In this document: positions 8,652 to 17,301 of the stretch, piece by piece | Numbering within the stretch: position 1 is the stretch's first letter | Layout of the letters: every line of letters begins with the position of its first letter | From: CAZUXY01 sp964624235 | Lineage (GTDB): Bacteria > Spirochaetota > UBA4802 > UBA5368 | DNA length: 64,000 nt | NCBI GenBank assembly: GCA_964624235.1 | Contig: CAZUXY010000008.1 | Location: forward strand, 23,308 to 87,307 | Direction of reading: 5' to 3' | The notes under the pieces: generated by a model | The model's input: only the letters and a program-made list of their open reading frames with translations | The model's database searches: none | What the model was told of the DNA's origin: nothing | Translations under genes and position numbers: made by a program

Positions 8652-10007
8652 TTATACGATACCGTAAGCGAGCATGGCCTTCGCCACTTTTACGAAACCC
8701 GCGATGTTCGCTCCCGTTACGTAGTCACCCTTTTTCCCGTAGGTTTCCGATGCTTCCAGGCATGAACGGTGGATGCTCTTCATTATACCCTGCAGACGGG
8801 AGTCGACTTCTTCTCGGGGCCACGAAAGGCGCATACTGTTCTGGGACATCTCGAGTCCGGATGTGGCCACACCTCCGGCATTGGCGGCTTTCCCCGGTCC
8901 GTAGAGTATTTTATGTTCCTGGAATACATCGACCGCTTCCGGAGTGGACGGCATGTTGGCTCCCTCTGACACGCATATACAGCCGTTTTTCACCAGCGCT
9001 TCGGCGTTTTTGCCGCCGATCTCGTTCTGTGTCGCCGACGGGAAGGCAATATCGGTTTTGATACCCTGTGTCCCTATTACATCCCAGACGCTCTGCCCAT
9101 CGAAATACTTCGCGCCGTATTTATCCGCGTATTCCTTGATTCTGCCCCTGCGAATGTTCTTCAGTTCCATTACAAAGGCCAGTTTTTGGTCGTCGATGCC
9201 CTTTTCGTCGACGATGGTGCCGTTCGAGTCGCTCAGGGTTATCACCTTTCCGCCGAGGGAGTTGACCTTTTCGACGGTGTATTGTGCTACGTTCCCGGAA
9301 CCGCTTACCACCGCGGTTTTACCCTTTATCTCCTGGCGTCTGGCGGCCATCATCTCGGCGGCAAAATATGTCGAGCCGTACCCTGTCGCCTCGGGACGGA
9401 CAAGGCTGCCGCCGTATGCAAGGGCTTTGCCGGTCAGCACTCCGGTATGTTCATTTACGATCTTTTTATAATAGCCGTACATGTAACCTATTTCCCTGGC
9501 GCCTACCCCTATATCCCCGGCGGGCACATCCACGTCGGCACCGATATAGCGGTATAGCTCAACCATGAAAGCCTGGCAGAAGCGCATCATCTCACTGTCA
9601 GATTTACCCTTGGGGTCAAAATCCGATCCCCCCTTCGCCCCTCCCATGGGAAGGGTCGTAAGTGAGTTTTTGAATATTTGCTCAAATCCCAGAAACTTGA
9701 TGATGCCCAGGTTTACTGATTGATGGAAACGAATGCCCCCCTTGTAAGGCCCGATGGCGTTGTTGAATTGTACCCTGAAACCTCGGTTCACCTTAACCTG
9801 GCCCTTGTCATCCATCCAGGGGACGCGAAACATAACGACCCTGTCGGGCTCCACCATCCGTTCATAAATGCCTGCCTTGACGAACTCGGGGTGTTTGGAT
9901 ATGGTCGGTTCCAGTGATTCCAGTACCTCTTTCACGGCCTGATGGAACTCCAGTTGATCGGGGTCCTGTTGCTTAACCTTGGCGATTATTTCAGCTATCA
10001 ATGACAT
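8652..10007 (-). CDS. gdhA: Glutamate dehydrogenase, hexameric type (probably NADP-specific)
   Basis: 451 residues, the usual length of the bacterial GdhA subfamily. It catalyses 2-oxoglutarate + ammonium + NAD(P)H to glutamate. Visible features are the substrate motif GPYKGGIRFHQSVN, the PMGGAKGGSDFDPKGKS segment with the catalytic lysine, and the dinucleotide fold starting VSGSGNVAQYTVEKV. Whether NADP or NAD is used is judged from family resemblance only. AAGGAGAA lies 6 bases before the ATG. The upstream spacer contains two 12-base direct repeats (see 10034-10079) that may be an operator. It ends at a clear terminator. Confidence 0.95.
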   Translation of the reverse strand: MSLIAEIIAKVKQQDPDQLEFHQAVKEVLESLEPTISKHPEFVKAGIYERMVEPDRVVMFRVPWMDDKGQVKVNRGFRVQFNNAIGPYKGGIRFHQSVNLGIIKFLGFEQIFKNSLTTLPMGGAKGGSDFDPKGKSDSEMMRFCQAFMVELYRYIGADVDVPAGDIGVGAREIGYMYGYYKKIVNEHTGVLTGKALAYGGSLVRPEATGYGSTYFAAEMMAARRQEIKGKTAVVSGSGNVAQYTVEKVNSLGGKVITLSDSNGTIVDEKGIDDQKLAFVMELKNIRRGRIKEYADKYGAKYFDGQSVWDVIGTQGIKTDIAFPSATQNEIGGKNAEALVKNGCICVSEGANMPSTPEAVDVFQEHKILYGPGKAANAGGVATSGLEMSQNSMRLSWPREEVDSRLQGIMKSIHRSCLEASETYGKKGDYVTGANIAGFVKVAKAMLAYGIV

Positions 10008-10033
10008 AAAGGTTCTCCTTGCCGACGTAAATA

Positions 10034-10079
10034 TTTAGTATTACTAATAAATATAAAATTTTTAAACAGTATTACTAAT
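10034..10079 (-). promoter_or_regulatory. Putative operator: repeated AGTATTACTAAT sites upstream of gdhA
   Basis: AGTATTACTAAT occurs at 10037-10048 and again at 10068-10079, 31 bases apart (about three helical turns). Each is nearly palindromic (TAGTA-T-TACTA). TTTAGTAT at 10034-10041 recurs twice in the spacer at 12868-12905 upstream of the glutamate-synthase-like gene. The spacing and symmetry suggest binding of a dimeric regulator; the regulator is unknown. Confidence 0.5.
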
Positions 10080-10152
10080 TATTTAACAAAACCGATGTCA
10101 ATAATAATCTGTGCCAAAAGAAACAGTGAATTGTTACAATTGTGTAAAATTA

Positions 10153-12747
10153 TCAGAGGGTTTCCGCGTTACCGAAACAGAGTACCCGCTGGGAAACGAT
10201 ATCGGCGGCAATGGTAAGGCGGCCTTCGGTGTCGTATACCCTTACGGTATCGGCGTATCGCGCATCATCCGGCAGGAGGGCGCTCAGAATGTTTTCGCGG
10301 GACATCAGGTGGTTATTATTGATAAACACGCCTTCTTTTTCGGGGAAGAGCGCCACATAGAAGATGTCGGTCTCAACGAGGTCCTGGAAGAAATGTGTAC
10401 CGAAGGAGAGTTCCGGGATCAGGTTGTCCCGCATGTGCGCGATCTCTACCAGTACCGAGATGTTGTTGATCTCTGAAAAGCGCACCGGCACTCCCAGGGC
10501 CGGGGTTGATGTTCCCCATCTGCCCGGTCCCATAAGCAGAACCGGTATGGATTCGCGTTTCAGCTGGTGGTTGAGGCGGCCTACCAGTCTTGCGACGTCA
10601 TACTTGCGTGCAAGCGGCAGAGAGGAATAATGTTCGGGATCGATGTAAATAATGCGGTGTAACGGACGGATGATACTGCCTCCCAGGAAATGGCCTCTGG
10701 ATTGAAAAAGAATTCGCTCTTGATCGACTTCGGAGGGTACCTCGACCACCGTTTCATGCCTGCGGGTCTGCTGGGGACGGCATTGCAGCAGGTTTATATG
10801 GTATTCCCTGTCCTGGGTGAAATTCACGGTGAATTCGATATCTACAGGGTAATCATAATTCTTTTCTATGGTGGTGAGGATTTTTTTCATATCCGCGGCG
10901 AAAGAGGTCTCTGAAAGCAGGTTGGCGAAGGTAAGAACCCAGACCTCTGATCCGGGTTTTCCCATATCCGCCAGGCTTTTTTCGGCGTCCGTATCGCGCT
11001 CTGCAAGTATGTCCAGGGGGATGTTTATTTTTTCGGATATAATCCGGTTCAAAGGTATCGTACAAATCTCGTTTTCTTTTATATCGAGCACGTCCACATT
11101 ATGCTGTGAATACCTGCGGGCATCTTCGCGCCCGTGGTGGGGGCGGGCCATGGGCGCATCCAGCGCGATGATGCTGGGGTAATCACCCTCAGTACGGTTG
11201 ACCGCCCTGGTTCCGAGTCCCATTATCAGTCTCAGCATTCCTCCTTTCGGGTCTATGCCGCTTTTCCATACAAAGGTGTTATACGAAAGGCCGACTCCGG
11301 CAAGGTTGGGAAAAAAGTAATCGGCGTGGTATGAACCCGAGACCCGCTGCACCAGCAGGGCCATCTGCTCGTCGAGACGGTCCAGTCCCCGCTGCAGACG
11401 ATACGCGAGCGCGTCTTCATCCATGGTGCTGGCGTACACCTTCCGCACGGCGTCTATGAATCCGGCGAATCTCTGCGAGGGCGGACCCTGGTTGACGCAG
11501 AAAAAACTCTCATATTTTCCCGCGAAGGCGTTGCCGAAGGCGTCTTCCAGCAGGCTTGAAGACCGTACGATATAGGGTGACTGGCCGAAATAATCAACTA
11601 TGTGCTGAAAGCTTTCGTAAATTTCCTCGGGAAAGGTGCCCCACTGCATAAGTTCTTTCAGTTTTGCGGCTGCGGTGAAGTACTTTTCGGGTGTTTTGTG
11701 CTCCATGAACACTCTCCACCACCCGTTGTGCACTATGTAGCTGTAAAACACGTCAGAACCTATGTAAAACGAATCATGAGGCTCCAGCAGTTCGTTCCAT
11801 CGGGGTTCGCCGCTGTTGGCAAGAATTTTTCGCGCCAGCAACATTCCTACCGTTTTCCCACCGATATAACCGGTTCCGACCAGCCTGTCCCTGATGTTCA
11901 GAAAGTCCTCCAGGGAAAAATTTCGCACAGCCAGGCCCAGTATGCGCGGGTCCTTACCCATCATGATACGACAGAGGTCTTCAAGCATGACGTTGCGTTC
12001 ATTCGACCGTTCGATGCTCCCCTGAAGGTCTTCCGCCCTTAAAAAAAGGCGGTCCCAGTAATCGAGGGTGCGTCGTGTGCCCACGTATCCTTTCTGCTGT
12101 ATATGATCGATAAGGCGGGCAGCGTCCACACTGTTGGTAATCGGCGTAAGTTTACTGTTTTTCAGCAGGTGGGGAAAAAACATGGTGGGTGAGTACCGGT
12201 TCTGCGCCTTGAGGGGATGTATATAGTAATTACCGCGGGAGTTATATACGTCTATAAGCACCTGGGTTGTTTCCCTGATGCGGGCGATGGTTTTAAACGA
12301 CAGGCTGTTTCGCAGGATTGAGAAATAAGCGATGGTCCCCATTTCATAAAGGAAGGGACAGGTTACCATGAAGAAATTACCTATCATGAGATCGGTTGCC
12401 CATGCGGACTGGAGATCGCTCAGGCAGTCGAACACGTAACAGATCCCTCTGCCCTCATGCGTGATGATTGAATGGACCTCCGCGGAGAATGACTCAAATC
12501 CGCTGAACGAATCAAGTGTATATATCACGCTGCAGCGGTCTGCGGTAAGAATGGGTTCGTGTGCCGCAAAACGCATGTATACCACCCGGTTGTTCATTGT
12601 GAGTGAGGTTTCGGCGTAGGGTAAGGCAAACCGGAAATAGTCGTCGATCGTATCGACCTGCCATACCACGTTGTCACCCATTCGCATGTGATCGATTACG
12701 TGGTCGAGACCCTCGATGCCGGTGCTGTATTCGTTATTGCGGTTCAT
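10153..12747 (-). CDS. PEP/pyruvate-binding (PPDK N-terminal type) protein with degenerate KaiC-like N-terminus
   Basis: 864 residues. The first 220 or so look like a KaiC/RecA fold (opening STGIEGLDHVIDHM) but the P-loop position reads GDNVVWQVDTIDDYF, with no GxxxxGKT. Residues about 280-700 are the ATP-grasp nucleotide-binding part of pyruvate phosphate dikinase/PEP synthase: GYIGGKTVGMLLA, IVRSSSLLEDAFG, and INLLQCRPQQ. A C-terminal segment (LLMGPGRWGTSTPALGVPV, FGTHFFQDLVE) completes it. The swivelling phospho-histidine domain and PEP-binding barrel of true PPDK are absent, so it cannot run the full dikinase reaction alone. Family members of this layout are annotated only as PEP/pyruvate-binding proteins. 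It lies 145 bases upstream of gdhA on the same strand and diverges from the glutamate-synthase-like gene. Confidence 0.8.
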   Translation of the reverse strand: MNRNNEYSTGIEGLDHVIDHMRMGDNVVWQVDTIDDYFRFALPYAETSLTMNNRVVYMRFAAHEPILTADRCSVIYTLDSFSGFESFSAEVHSIITHEGRGICYVFDCLSDLQSAWATDLMIGNFFMVTCPFLYEMGTIAYFSILRNSLSFKTIARIRETTQVLIDVYNSRGNYYIHPLKAQNRYSPTMFFPHLLKNSKLTPITNSVDAARLIDHIQQKGYVGTRRTLDYWDRLFLRAEDLQGSIERSNERNVMLEDLCRIMMGKDPRILGLAVRNFSLEDFLNIRDRLVGTGYIGGKTVGMLLARKILANSGEPRWNELLEPHDSFYIGSDVFYSYIVHNGWWRVFMEHKTPEKYFTAAAKLKELMQWGTFPEEIYESFQHIVDYFGQSPYIVRSSSLLEDAFGNAFAGKYESFFCVNQGPPSQRFAGFIDAVRKVYASTMDEDALAYRLQRGLDRLDEQMALLVQRVSGSYHADYFFPNLAGVGLSYNTFVWKSGIDPKGGMLRLIMGLGTRAVNRTEGDYPSIIALDAPMARPHHGREDARRYSQHNVDVLDIKENEICTIPLNRIISEKINIPLDILAERDTDAEKSLADMGKPGSEVWVLTFANLLSETSFAADMKKILTTIEKNYDYPVDIEFTVNFTQDREYHINLLQCRPQQTRRHETVVEVPSEVDQERILFQSRGHFLGGSIIRPLHRIIYIDPEHYSSLPLARKYDVARLVGRLNHQLKRESIPVLLMGPGRWGTSTPALGVPVRFSEINNISVLVEIAHMRDNLIPELSFGTHFFQDLVETDIFYVALFPEKEGVFINNNHLMSRENILSALLPDDARYADTVRVYDTEGRLTIAADIVSQRVLCFGNAETL

Positions 12748-13098
12748 TCCGGATTTTTTACACCCGTTTCCCCGGGCTGTGCTGTATTGTCTGTCCTCAC
12801 GACGGTCACGGTCAAATATTATTTTATCAGTCAGGGTTTACGAGAAGCAGGGATTACCAACCGCGGATATTTAGTATGGCTAAATACTGGTTTATCTATA
12901 CTAAAATTTTGATTAATAATATTTTTATGTATACAATACATATATTGAACATATGAACAAATAATGACTTATTGTTACATCAATGTTAAATTCATCATGA
13001 AATACTATAGTCACGGTGGATTTTTATGGTGGAGTGAGGCCTATGGTTTAGTGTTACTCATATAAGTTAATGCATTACCGTAGTTCAGGAGGAACACA
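12748..13098. other. Divergent intergenic region between PPDK-like and glutamate-synthase-like genes
   Basis: 351 bases, AT-rich in the middle. It contains the symmetric element at 12868-12886 and the TATACTAAA copy at 12897-12905. TACTAT at 13003-13008 could be a -10 for the rightward gene but I find no well-placed -35. No ORF or RNA recognised. Confidence 0.6.
12868..12905. promoter_or_regulatory. Putative operator: TATTTAG-N5-CTAAATA palindrome plus inverted TTTAGTAT copy
   Basis: TATTTAG (12868-12874) and CTAAATA (12880-12886) form a perfect 7-base inverted repeat with a 5-base centre. TATACTAAA at 12897-12905 is the reverse complement of TTTAGTATA. The same octamer TTTAGTAT occurs upstream of gdhA at 10034-10041, linking ammonium-assimilation genes to one possible regulator. 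Confidence 0.5.
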
Positions 13099-14739
13099 AT
13101 GATACAATGGTCAAAGATCAATGACGCCCTGGGGACCGTAAATCGCGGGAACGCGGCGGAATCGGGACTCTGCACGCTTTGCCGGGCCGACTGCGCCGGC
13201 AAATGCGAAACCTGGGTCTCGTGCATGAAAGGAAGAAAAATGCTTTATCCAAGGGACTTCGGTTCCATTACCGCCGGCAGCTCGAATACCACGCACGTAG
13301 GTGTCTCTTACAACTCTATAAGGATTAACGGATATAATTACGGCTCTGCCGGTGTACCTTCAGGGTTGTCAAACAATCCAGATGACTGCATTTTCACCAA
13401 TGTCACTATCGACGGGCAATTCGGAAAGACGGTGAAAACCCGGTTCAGGATACCCATCATGACCGGTGCGTTGGGATCGACTTTTATCGCCGCCAAGTAC
13501 TGGGATTCCTTTGCCATAGGGGCCGCTCTGGTGGGCTACCCCGTGGTGGTAGGGGAGAACGTCGCAGGTATCGACCGCGACGCCGTCATAGAAAACGGGA
13601 TTATCAAAAGCGCGCCCGAACTGGACAGAAGGGTGGATACCTATCTGCGCTATTTCGATGGTTACGGCGCCATCATCGTGCAGATGAACGTGGAAGACTC
13701 CCGAAACGGCGTGGCAGAGTATATCATCAAGAAATACGGGGACAGGGTGATAATGGAGCTCAAATGGGGCCAGGGAGCGAAGGATATCGGTGGCGAGATA
13801 CAGGTCAACGACATCGAATACGCCCGTTTCCTGAAGAAACGGGGCTACCTTGTCGATCCCGATCCCACAAAGCCCGAGGTGGAGGAGGCATTCAGACACG
13901 GAACCATAAAGTCCTTTGCGAGGCACAGCCGCCTGGGTTATACCGACCTTTCGGATTCATCAAAAGTGCAGGAAAACTTTGTAAACACGGTTGAATATCT
14001 GCGCTCGCTGGGGTATAAACGCATAACCCTTAAAACCGGTTCCTATGGTATGGAGGCCCTGGCCCTGGCAATCAAACTGGCCACCGTTACAAAACTTGAC
14101 CTGCTCACCATCGACGGGTCGGGGGGCGGTACGGGCATGAGTCCGTGGAACATGATGGAAACCTGGGGCGTTCCCTCGGTGCTTCTGCATGCGAAAGCCC
14201 ATGAATACGCCGGTATACTGGCTAAGAAAGGTGCCGACGTTGTTGATCTTTCGTTTGCCGGAGGACTGGCGCGTGAGGACCATGTTTTCAAGGCCCTCGC
14301 GCTGGGAGCGCCCTACACGAAACTGGTATGCATGGGCCGGGCCCTTATGATCCCCGGGTTCCTTGGAGCGAACATCGAGGGTGTTCTGCACCCTGAACGA
14401 AGGGCGAAGCTGAACGGGAACTGGGATAAACTGCCCAATGCGGCACAGGAAAACGGAACGTCGGTGGAAGAGATTTTTGCCGGTTATTACGATGTGCAGA
14501 AAAAAGTGGGCGCCGCGGAAATGAAAAATATCCCCTATGGAGCCATAGCGGCATGGACCCTCAGCGACAAACTGGCCGCGGGACTGCAGCAACTGATGGC
14601 CGGAGCGCGCAAATTCTCGCTCGATCAGATCAGCAGAAACGATATATTCGCGGGAAACAGGGAAACCCAGAAAGAAACCGGGCTATCCCTGATTACCGAG
14701 TATCAGGACGATATCGCGAAGCAGATTCTTAAGTCATAG
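13099..14739 (+). CDS. FMN-dependent glutamate-synthase-domain protein with N-terminal cysteine cluster
   Basis: 546 residues. From about residue 100 to 480 it matches the FMN/Fe-S synthase barrel of GltB: LKWGQGAKDIGGEIQ, LLTIDGSGGGTGMSP, and VDLSFAGGLAREDHVFKALA. There is no N-terminal glutaminase domain and no GltD partner nearby, so it is the stand-alone synthase class seen in many anaerobes and archaea. The N-terminus carries five cysteines (25, 28, 32, 36, 42; CTLCRADCAGKC) that could hold an Fe-S cluster; the usual GltB cluster cysteines in the barrel are not obvious to me. It probably makes glutamate from 2-oxoglutarate using ammonia or a glutaminase in trans, or is a related FMN oxidoreductase. 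AGGAGGA lies just before the ATG, and a strong terminator follows. Confidence 0.85.
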   Translation: MIQWSKINDALGTVNRGNAAESGLCTLCRADCAGKCETWVSCMKGRKMLYPRDFGSITAGSSNTTHVGVSYNSIRINGYNYGSAGVPSGLSNNPDDCIFTNVTIDGQFGKTVKTRFRIPIMTGALGSTFIAAKYWDSFAIGAALVGYPVVVGENVAGIDRDAVIENGIIKSAPELDRRVDTYLRYFDGYGAIIVQMNVEDSRNGVAEYIIKKYGDRVIMELKWGQGAKDIGGEIQVNDIEYARFLKKRGYLVDPDPTKPEVEEAFRHGTIKSFARHSRLGYTDLSDSSKVQENFVNTVEYLRSLGYKRITLKTGSYGMEALALAIKLATVTKLDLLTIDGSGGGTGMSPWNMMETWGVPSVLLHAKAHEYAGILAKKGADVVDLSFAGGLAREDHVFKALALGAPYTKLVCMGRALMIPGFLGANIEGVLHPERRAKLNGNWDKLPNAAQENGTSVEEIFAGYYDVQKKVGAAEMKNIPYGAIAAWTLSDKLAAGLQQLMAGARKFSLDQISRNDIFAGNRETQKETGLSLITEYQDDIAKQILKS

Positions 14740-14765
14740 AGATTATACTGTCTGGTCTATTCAAC

Positions 14766-14793
14766 AAAAGGCCCCCCAAAGGGCCTTTTTTTT
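14766..14793 (+). terminator. Rho-independent terminator of the glutamate-synthase-like gene
   Basis: AAAAGGCCC (14766-14774), six-base loop, GGGCCTTTT (14781-14789) continuing in T to 14793. Perfect stem with an eight-T tract, 27 bases after the stop. Confidence 0.92.
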
Positions 14794-14931
14794 ATCATTT
14801 ATCCTGCATGCAGCCATGGTCCCAGGCGGACAAAAAGAAAGGTACAGGACTCTGTATGCCGTTTTAAGATTTCCAGGGGAGTGAGGGAGGATGGTGAAGA
14901 ATCGGTACGTATGGATGTGGTAAGAATATGG

Positions 14932-14960
14932 CCACGGGCGGGTATCAAACCCGCCCGTGG
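14932..14960 (-). terminator. Perfect 12-base hairpin after the FecR lipoprotein gene
   Basis: CCACGGGCGGGT (14932-14943), five-base loop, ACCCGCCCGTGG (14949-14960). Very stable, eight bases downstream of the minus-strand stop, but followed by only a weak T-rich stretch. It probably ends or protects the fecR-like transcript. Confidence 0.65.
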
Positions 14961-14968
14961 AGGAGAAT

Positions 14969-15928
14969 TTACAGAGTGGGAATATTTTTTACCCGCTTTT
15001 CCTTTTGTTCCTGTTTTTCCTTTGCAATGCGTTCTTTCTCTTTTCTCTCGTTTTCAAGGCGTTCACGCGCAAGACGCTCGCGTTCAGCTTTTGCCCTTTT
15101 TTCGCTTTCGATGGCCGCTTTTCTTTTCTCTTTCTCGCTTTTCAATTTCTCTTCCTTTTTAAGCTTCTCTTCTTTCAGCTTCTCCTCGGCGGCCGCTTTT
15201 TCGTCTTTATCTGGTGTGATGATGACCTGTTCCAGCTCTTTTTTGGTTTCGGGGTCCAGTTTTTCGGCTGGGGTAATGTCCCTGACCTCTTCCCGTATTT
15301 CCTTGATCTCATCCGGCTTCAGCGTAACAACCTGGATCTCTTTTTTCTTCTCGATTATCTTATCAACGGTTTTCCGGTCCAGGGTTACGGTCTTGTTGAC
15401 CTCGACGATTTTCTCCGCCTCTTCTATTACCTTGCCTTCTTTCACGGGATTGACTTTAATCTTACCCGAAAGTACGTCGATACGGGAAGTCTTGTGATCG
15501 GCTGACACCCTGAATGAAGTGCCCCTCACCGCCGCTATGGCCGTGGGTGATTTAACTTTAAAAGTGGAATCCTTGCCGAGCTTCGAGACGGTGACGAACA
15601 TCTTGCCCTTGTCTATCGATATGGAGGTGTCCTGCCGCATGTCCTGTATGGTCAGTTCGGTGAGCGTTATTCTGGTGTTTTCGTTTATTCTGATAATTCC
15701 GGTGGTGCCGAATAAAATGTCGGTCATGGATGATTTTCCGGTGACGACGGTATCGCCTTTCTTCAGTATCGCTCCCGGCTGGGGTGTAATCTCGGCGCCC
15801 GCGGAGCTTACCTTCACATCACCGATCAGTGTTTGAATCGCCAGGGATGATTCACTTTTGGGTTTTTCCTTGCACGATATCATCGCGGCAAGGGAAATAC
15901 CCGCAATGATTACCAGTATCTTTTTCAT
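14969..15928 (-). CDS. FecR-domain lipoprotein with long charged C-terminal helix
   Basis: 319 residues from the ATG at 15928, chosen because AGGAGGA sits 8 bases upstream; an ATG at 15952 lies before that site. The N-terminus MKKILVIIAG ends in the lipobox-like AAMISC, so the protein is probably a lipoprotein. Residues about 35-165 are a FecR/iron-dicitrate-type beta domain (QTLIGDVKVSSAGAEI, TSFRVSADHKTSRIDVLSGKIKV). From about 230 to the end it is almost entirely Lys/Glu/Arg and predicted to form one long helix or coiled coil. FecR domains usually sense or bind surface components and pair with ECF sigma factors, but no sigma gene is adjacent here. The exact role is unknown. Confidence 0.8.
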   Translation of the reverse strand: MKKILVIIAGISLAAMISCKEKPKSESSLAIQTLIGDVKVSSAGAEITPQPGAILKKGDTVVTGKSSMTDILFGTTGIIRINENTRITLTELTIQDMRQDTSISIDKGKMFVTVSKLGKDSTFKVKSPTAIAAVRGTSFRVSADHKTSRIDVLSGKIKVNPVKEGKVIEEAEKIVEVNKTVTLDRKTVDKIIEKKKEIQVVTLKPDEIKEIREEVRDITPAEKLDPETKKELEQVIITPDKDEKAAAEEKLKEEKLKKEEKLKSEKEKRKAAIESEKRAKAERERLARERLENERKEKERIAKEKQEQKEKRVKNIPTL

Positions 15929-16123
15929 TATAAGATTCCTCCTGAAATGCATAACACATTAATACAAGTGTAATACCTGAAATACCTGAAGAAATGCAAA
16001 TTTTGTAAAGAAATTTAATGAATAAAGACCGCCTGATTGGGGAAAATTAAGGATTATCCGGCGAAACACTTCCTCCGATAGTAATACTACAGACCTGAAC
16101 ATTAATAATGTGCGACGAGATTC

Positions 16124-17269
16124 ATGCGGATTCCATTCCATAAACCCCATATAACCGACAAAGAAATCGATTCTGTCACGGAAGTATTGAAAAGCGGCTG
16201 GCTTACCATGGGAGAAAAAACCCTGGAATTCGAAAAACGCTTCAGAGCCTACATAGGCGTTAAACATGCCGTCGCGGTGAATTCCGCCACATCCGCCCTG
16301 CACTGCGCGCTGGCCGCCGCGGGGTTGAGGGAGGGGGACGAGGTGCTGCTTCCCGCAATGACCTTCGTAGCCACCGCCGAAGTGGTGCTTTATTTCAAGG
16401 CAATACCCGTCATGGTGGATGTAAACCGCGAGACTCACCTGATGGAACCGCATGATCTCGAAAGAAAGATCAGCCCTAAAAGCCGGGCTGTAATCCCGGT
16501 GCACTACGCCGGACAAATGTGTGATATGGACGCGATCCAGGAGATCGCCCGGCGTCACCATCTGGTGGTCATCGAAGACGCCGCCCATGCCCTGCCGGCA
16601 TGGTATCGAGGCGCCGGTATCGGATCGGGAGGAGGCCTCTGTTGTTTCAGTTTTTACGCCACCAAAACCCTTGTCACGGGTGAAGGCGGCATGATCACCA
16701 CTGACTCGGACGAACTTGCCGACAGGATGTCAAGGATGAGACTGCACGGTATCGGCAGGGATTCGTGGAACCGCTATTCGGATAAAGGGTCATGGGAATA
16801 TGACGTTACGATGCTGGGGTACAAATACAACACCACCGATATCAACGCCGCCCTGGGTATTGAACAGCTGGAAAAGCTTGAATGGATGTGGAAGGTGCGT
16901 TGTGATGTCGCCGGCAGTTATGAACGGGCCTTTTCGTCGCAGGACCCGCTGATTCCTTACAGGGTTGTGGACGACCGGGTATGCGCATGGCACCTTTATC
17001 CGCTTAAACTGAACCTTGAAGCGCTCAGCATATCCCGTGACGGGTTTATAACGGAATTGAAGAACCGGGGAATCGGCACCAGCGTGCATTATATCCCCCT
17101 TCCGCGGTTCAGCTACTACCGTGACAGGGGATACCGTGCCGGGGATTATCCCGGTGCCGAGTGGGTGTACGAAAGGGTCGTTTCCCTCCCCATCTATCCC
17201 GGAATGGAGGAAAAGGCCGGGTACATCGCCGAATGTGTAACCGATATCGCAAGTAAAAACCGGCGCTGA
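16124..17269 (+). CDS. DegT/DnrJ/EryC1/StrS-family sugar aminotransferase (PLP)
   Basis: 381 residues, normal length for the family. It moves an amino group from glutamate to a nucleotide-linked keto-sugar in the cytosol. Motifs: GWLTMGEKTLEFE, NSATSALHCALAAAG, VIEDAAHALPAWY (PLP-contacting Asp), and the Schiff-base lysine in FYATKTLVTGEGG near residue 185. The C-terminal GTSVHYIPLPRFSYY segment is typical of ArnB/PseC/spore-coat homologues. The next gene, 32 bases on, is a 4,6-dehydratase that would supply a keto-sugar substrate, so the pair probably makes an amino-deoxy sugar for surface polysaccharide. The exact sugar cannot be told. The ribosome site is weak. Confidence 0.9.
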   Translation: MRIPFHKPHITDKEIDSVTEVLKSGWLTMGEKTLEFEKRFRAYIGVKHAVAVNSATSALHCALAAAGLREGDEVLLPAMTFVATAEVVLYFKAIPVMVDVNRETHLMEPHDLERKISPKSRAVIPVHYAGQMCDMDAIQEIARRHHLVVIEDAAHALPAWYRGAGIGSGGGLCCFSFYATKTLVTGEGGMITTDSDELADRMSRMRLHGIGRDSWNRYSDKGSWEYDVTMLGYKYNTTDINAALGIEQLEKLEWMWKVRCDVAGSYERAFSSQDPLIPYRVVDDRVCAWHLYPLKLNLEALSISRDGFITELKNRGIGTSVHYIPLPRFSYYRDRGYRAGDYPGAEWVYERVVSLPIYPGMEEKAGYIAECVTDIASKNRR

Positions 17270-17301
17270 AGCCGGATCACCGCAGGGGTGCAACACATAC
17301 C

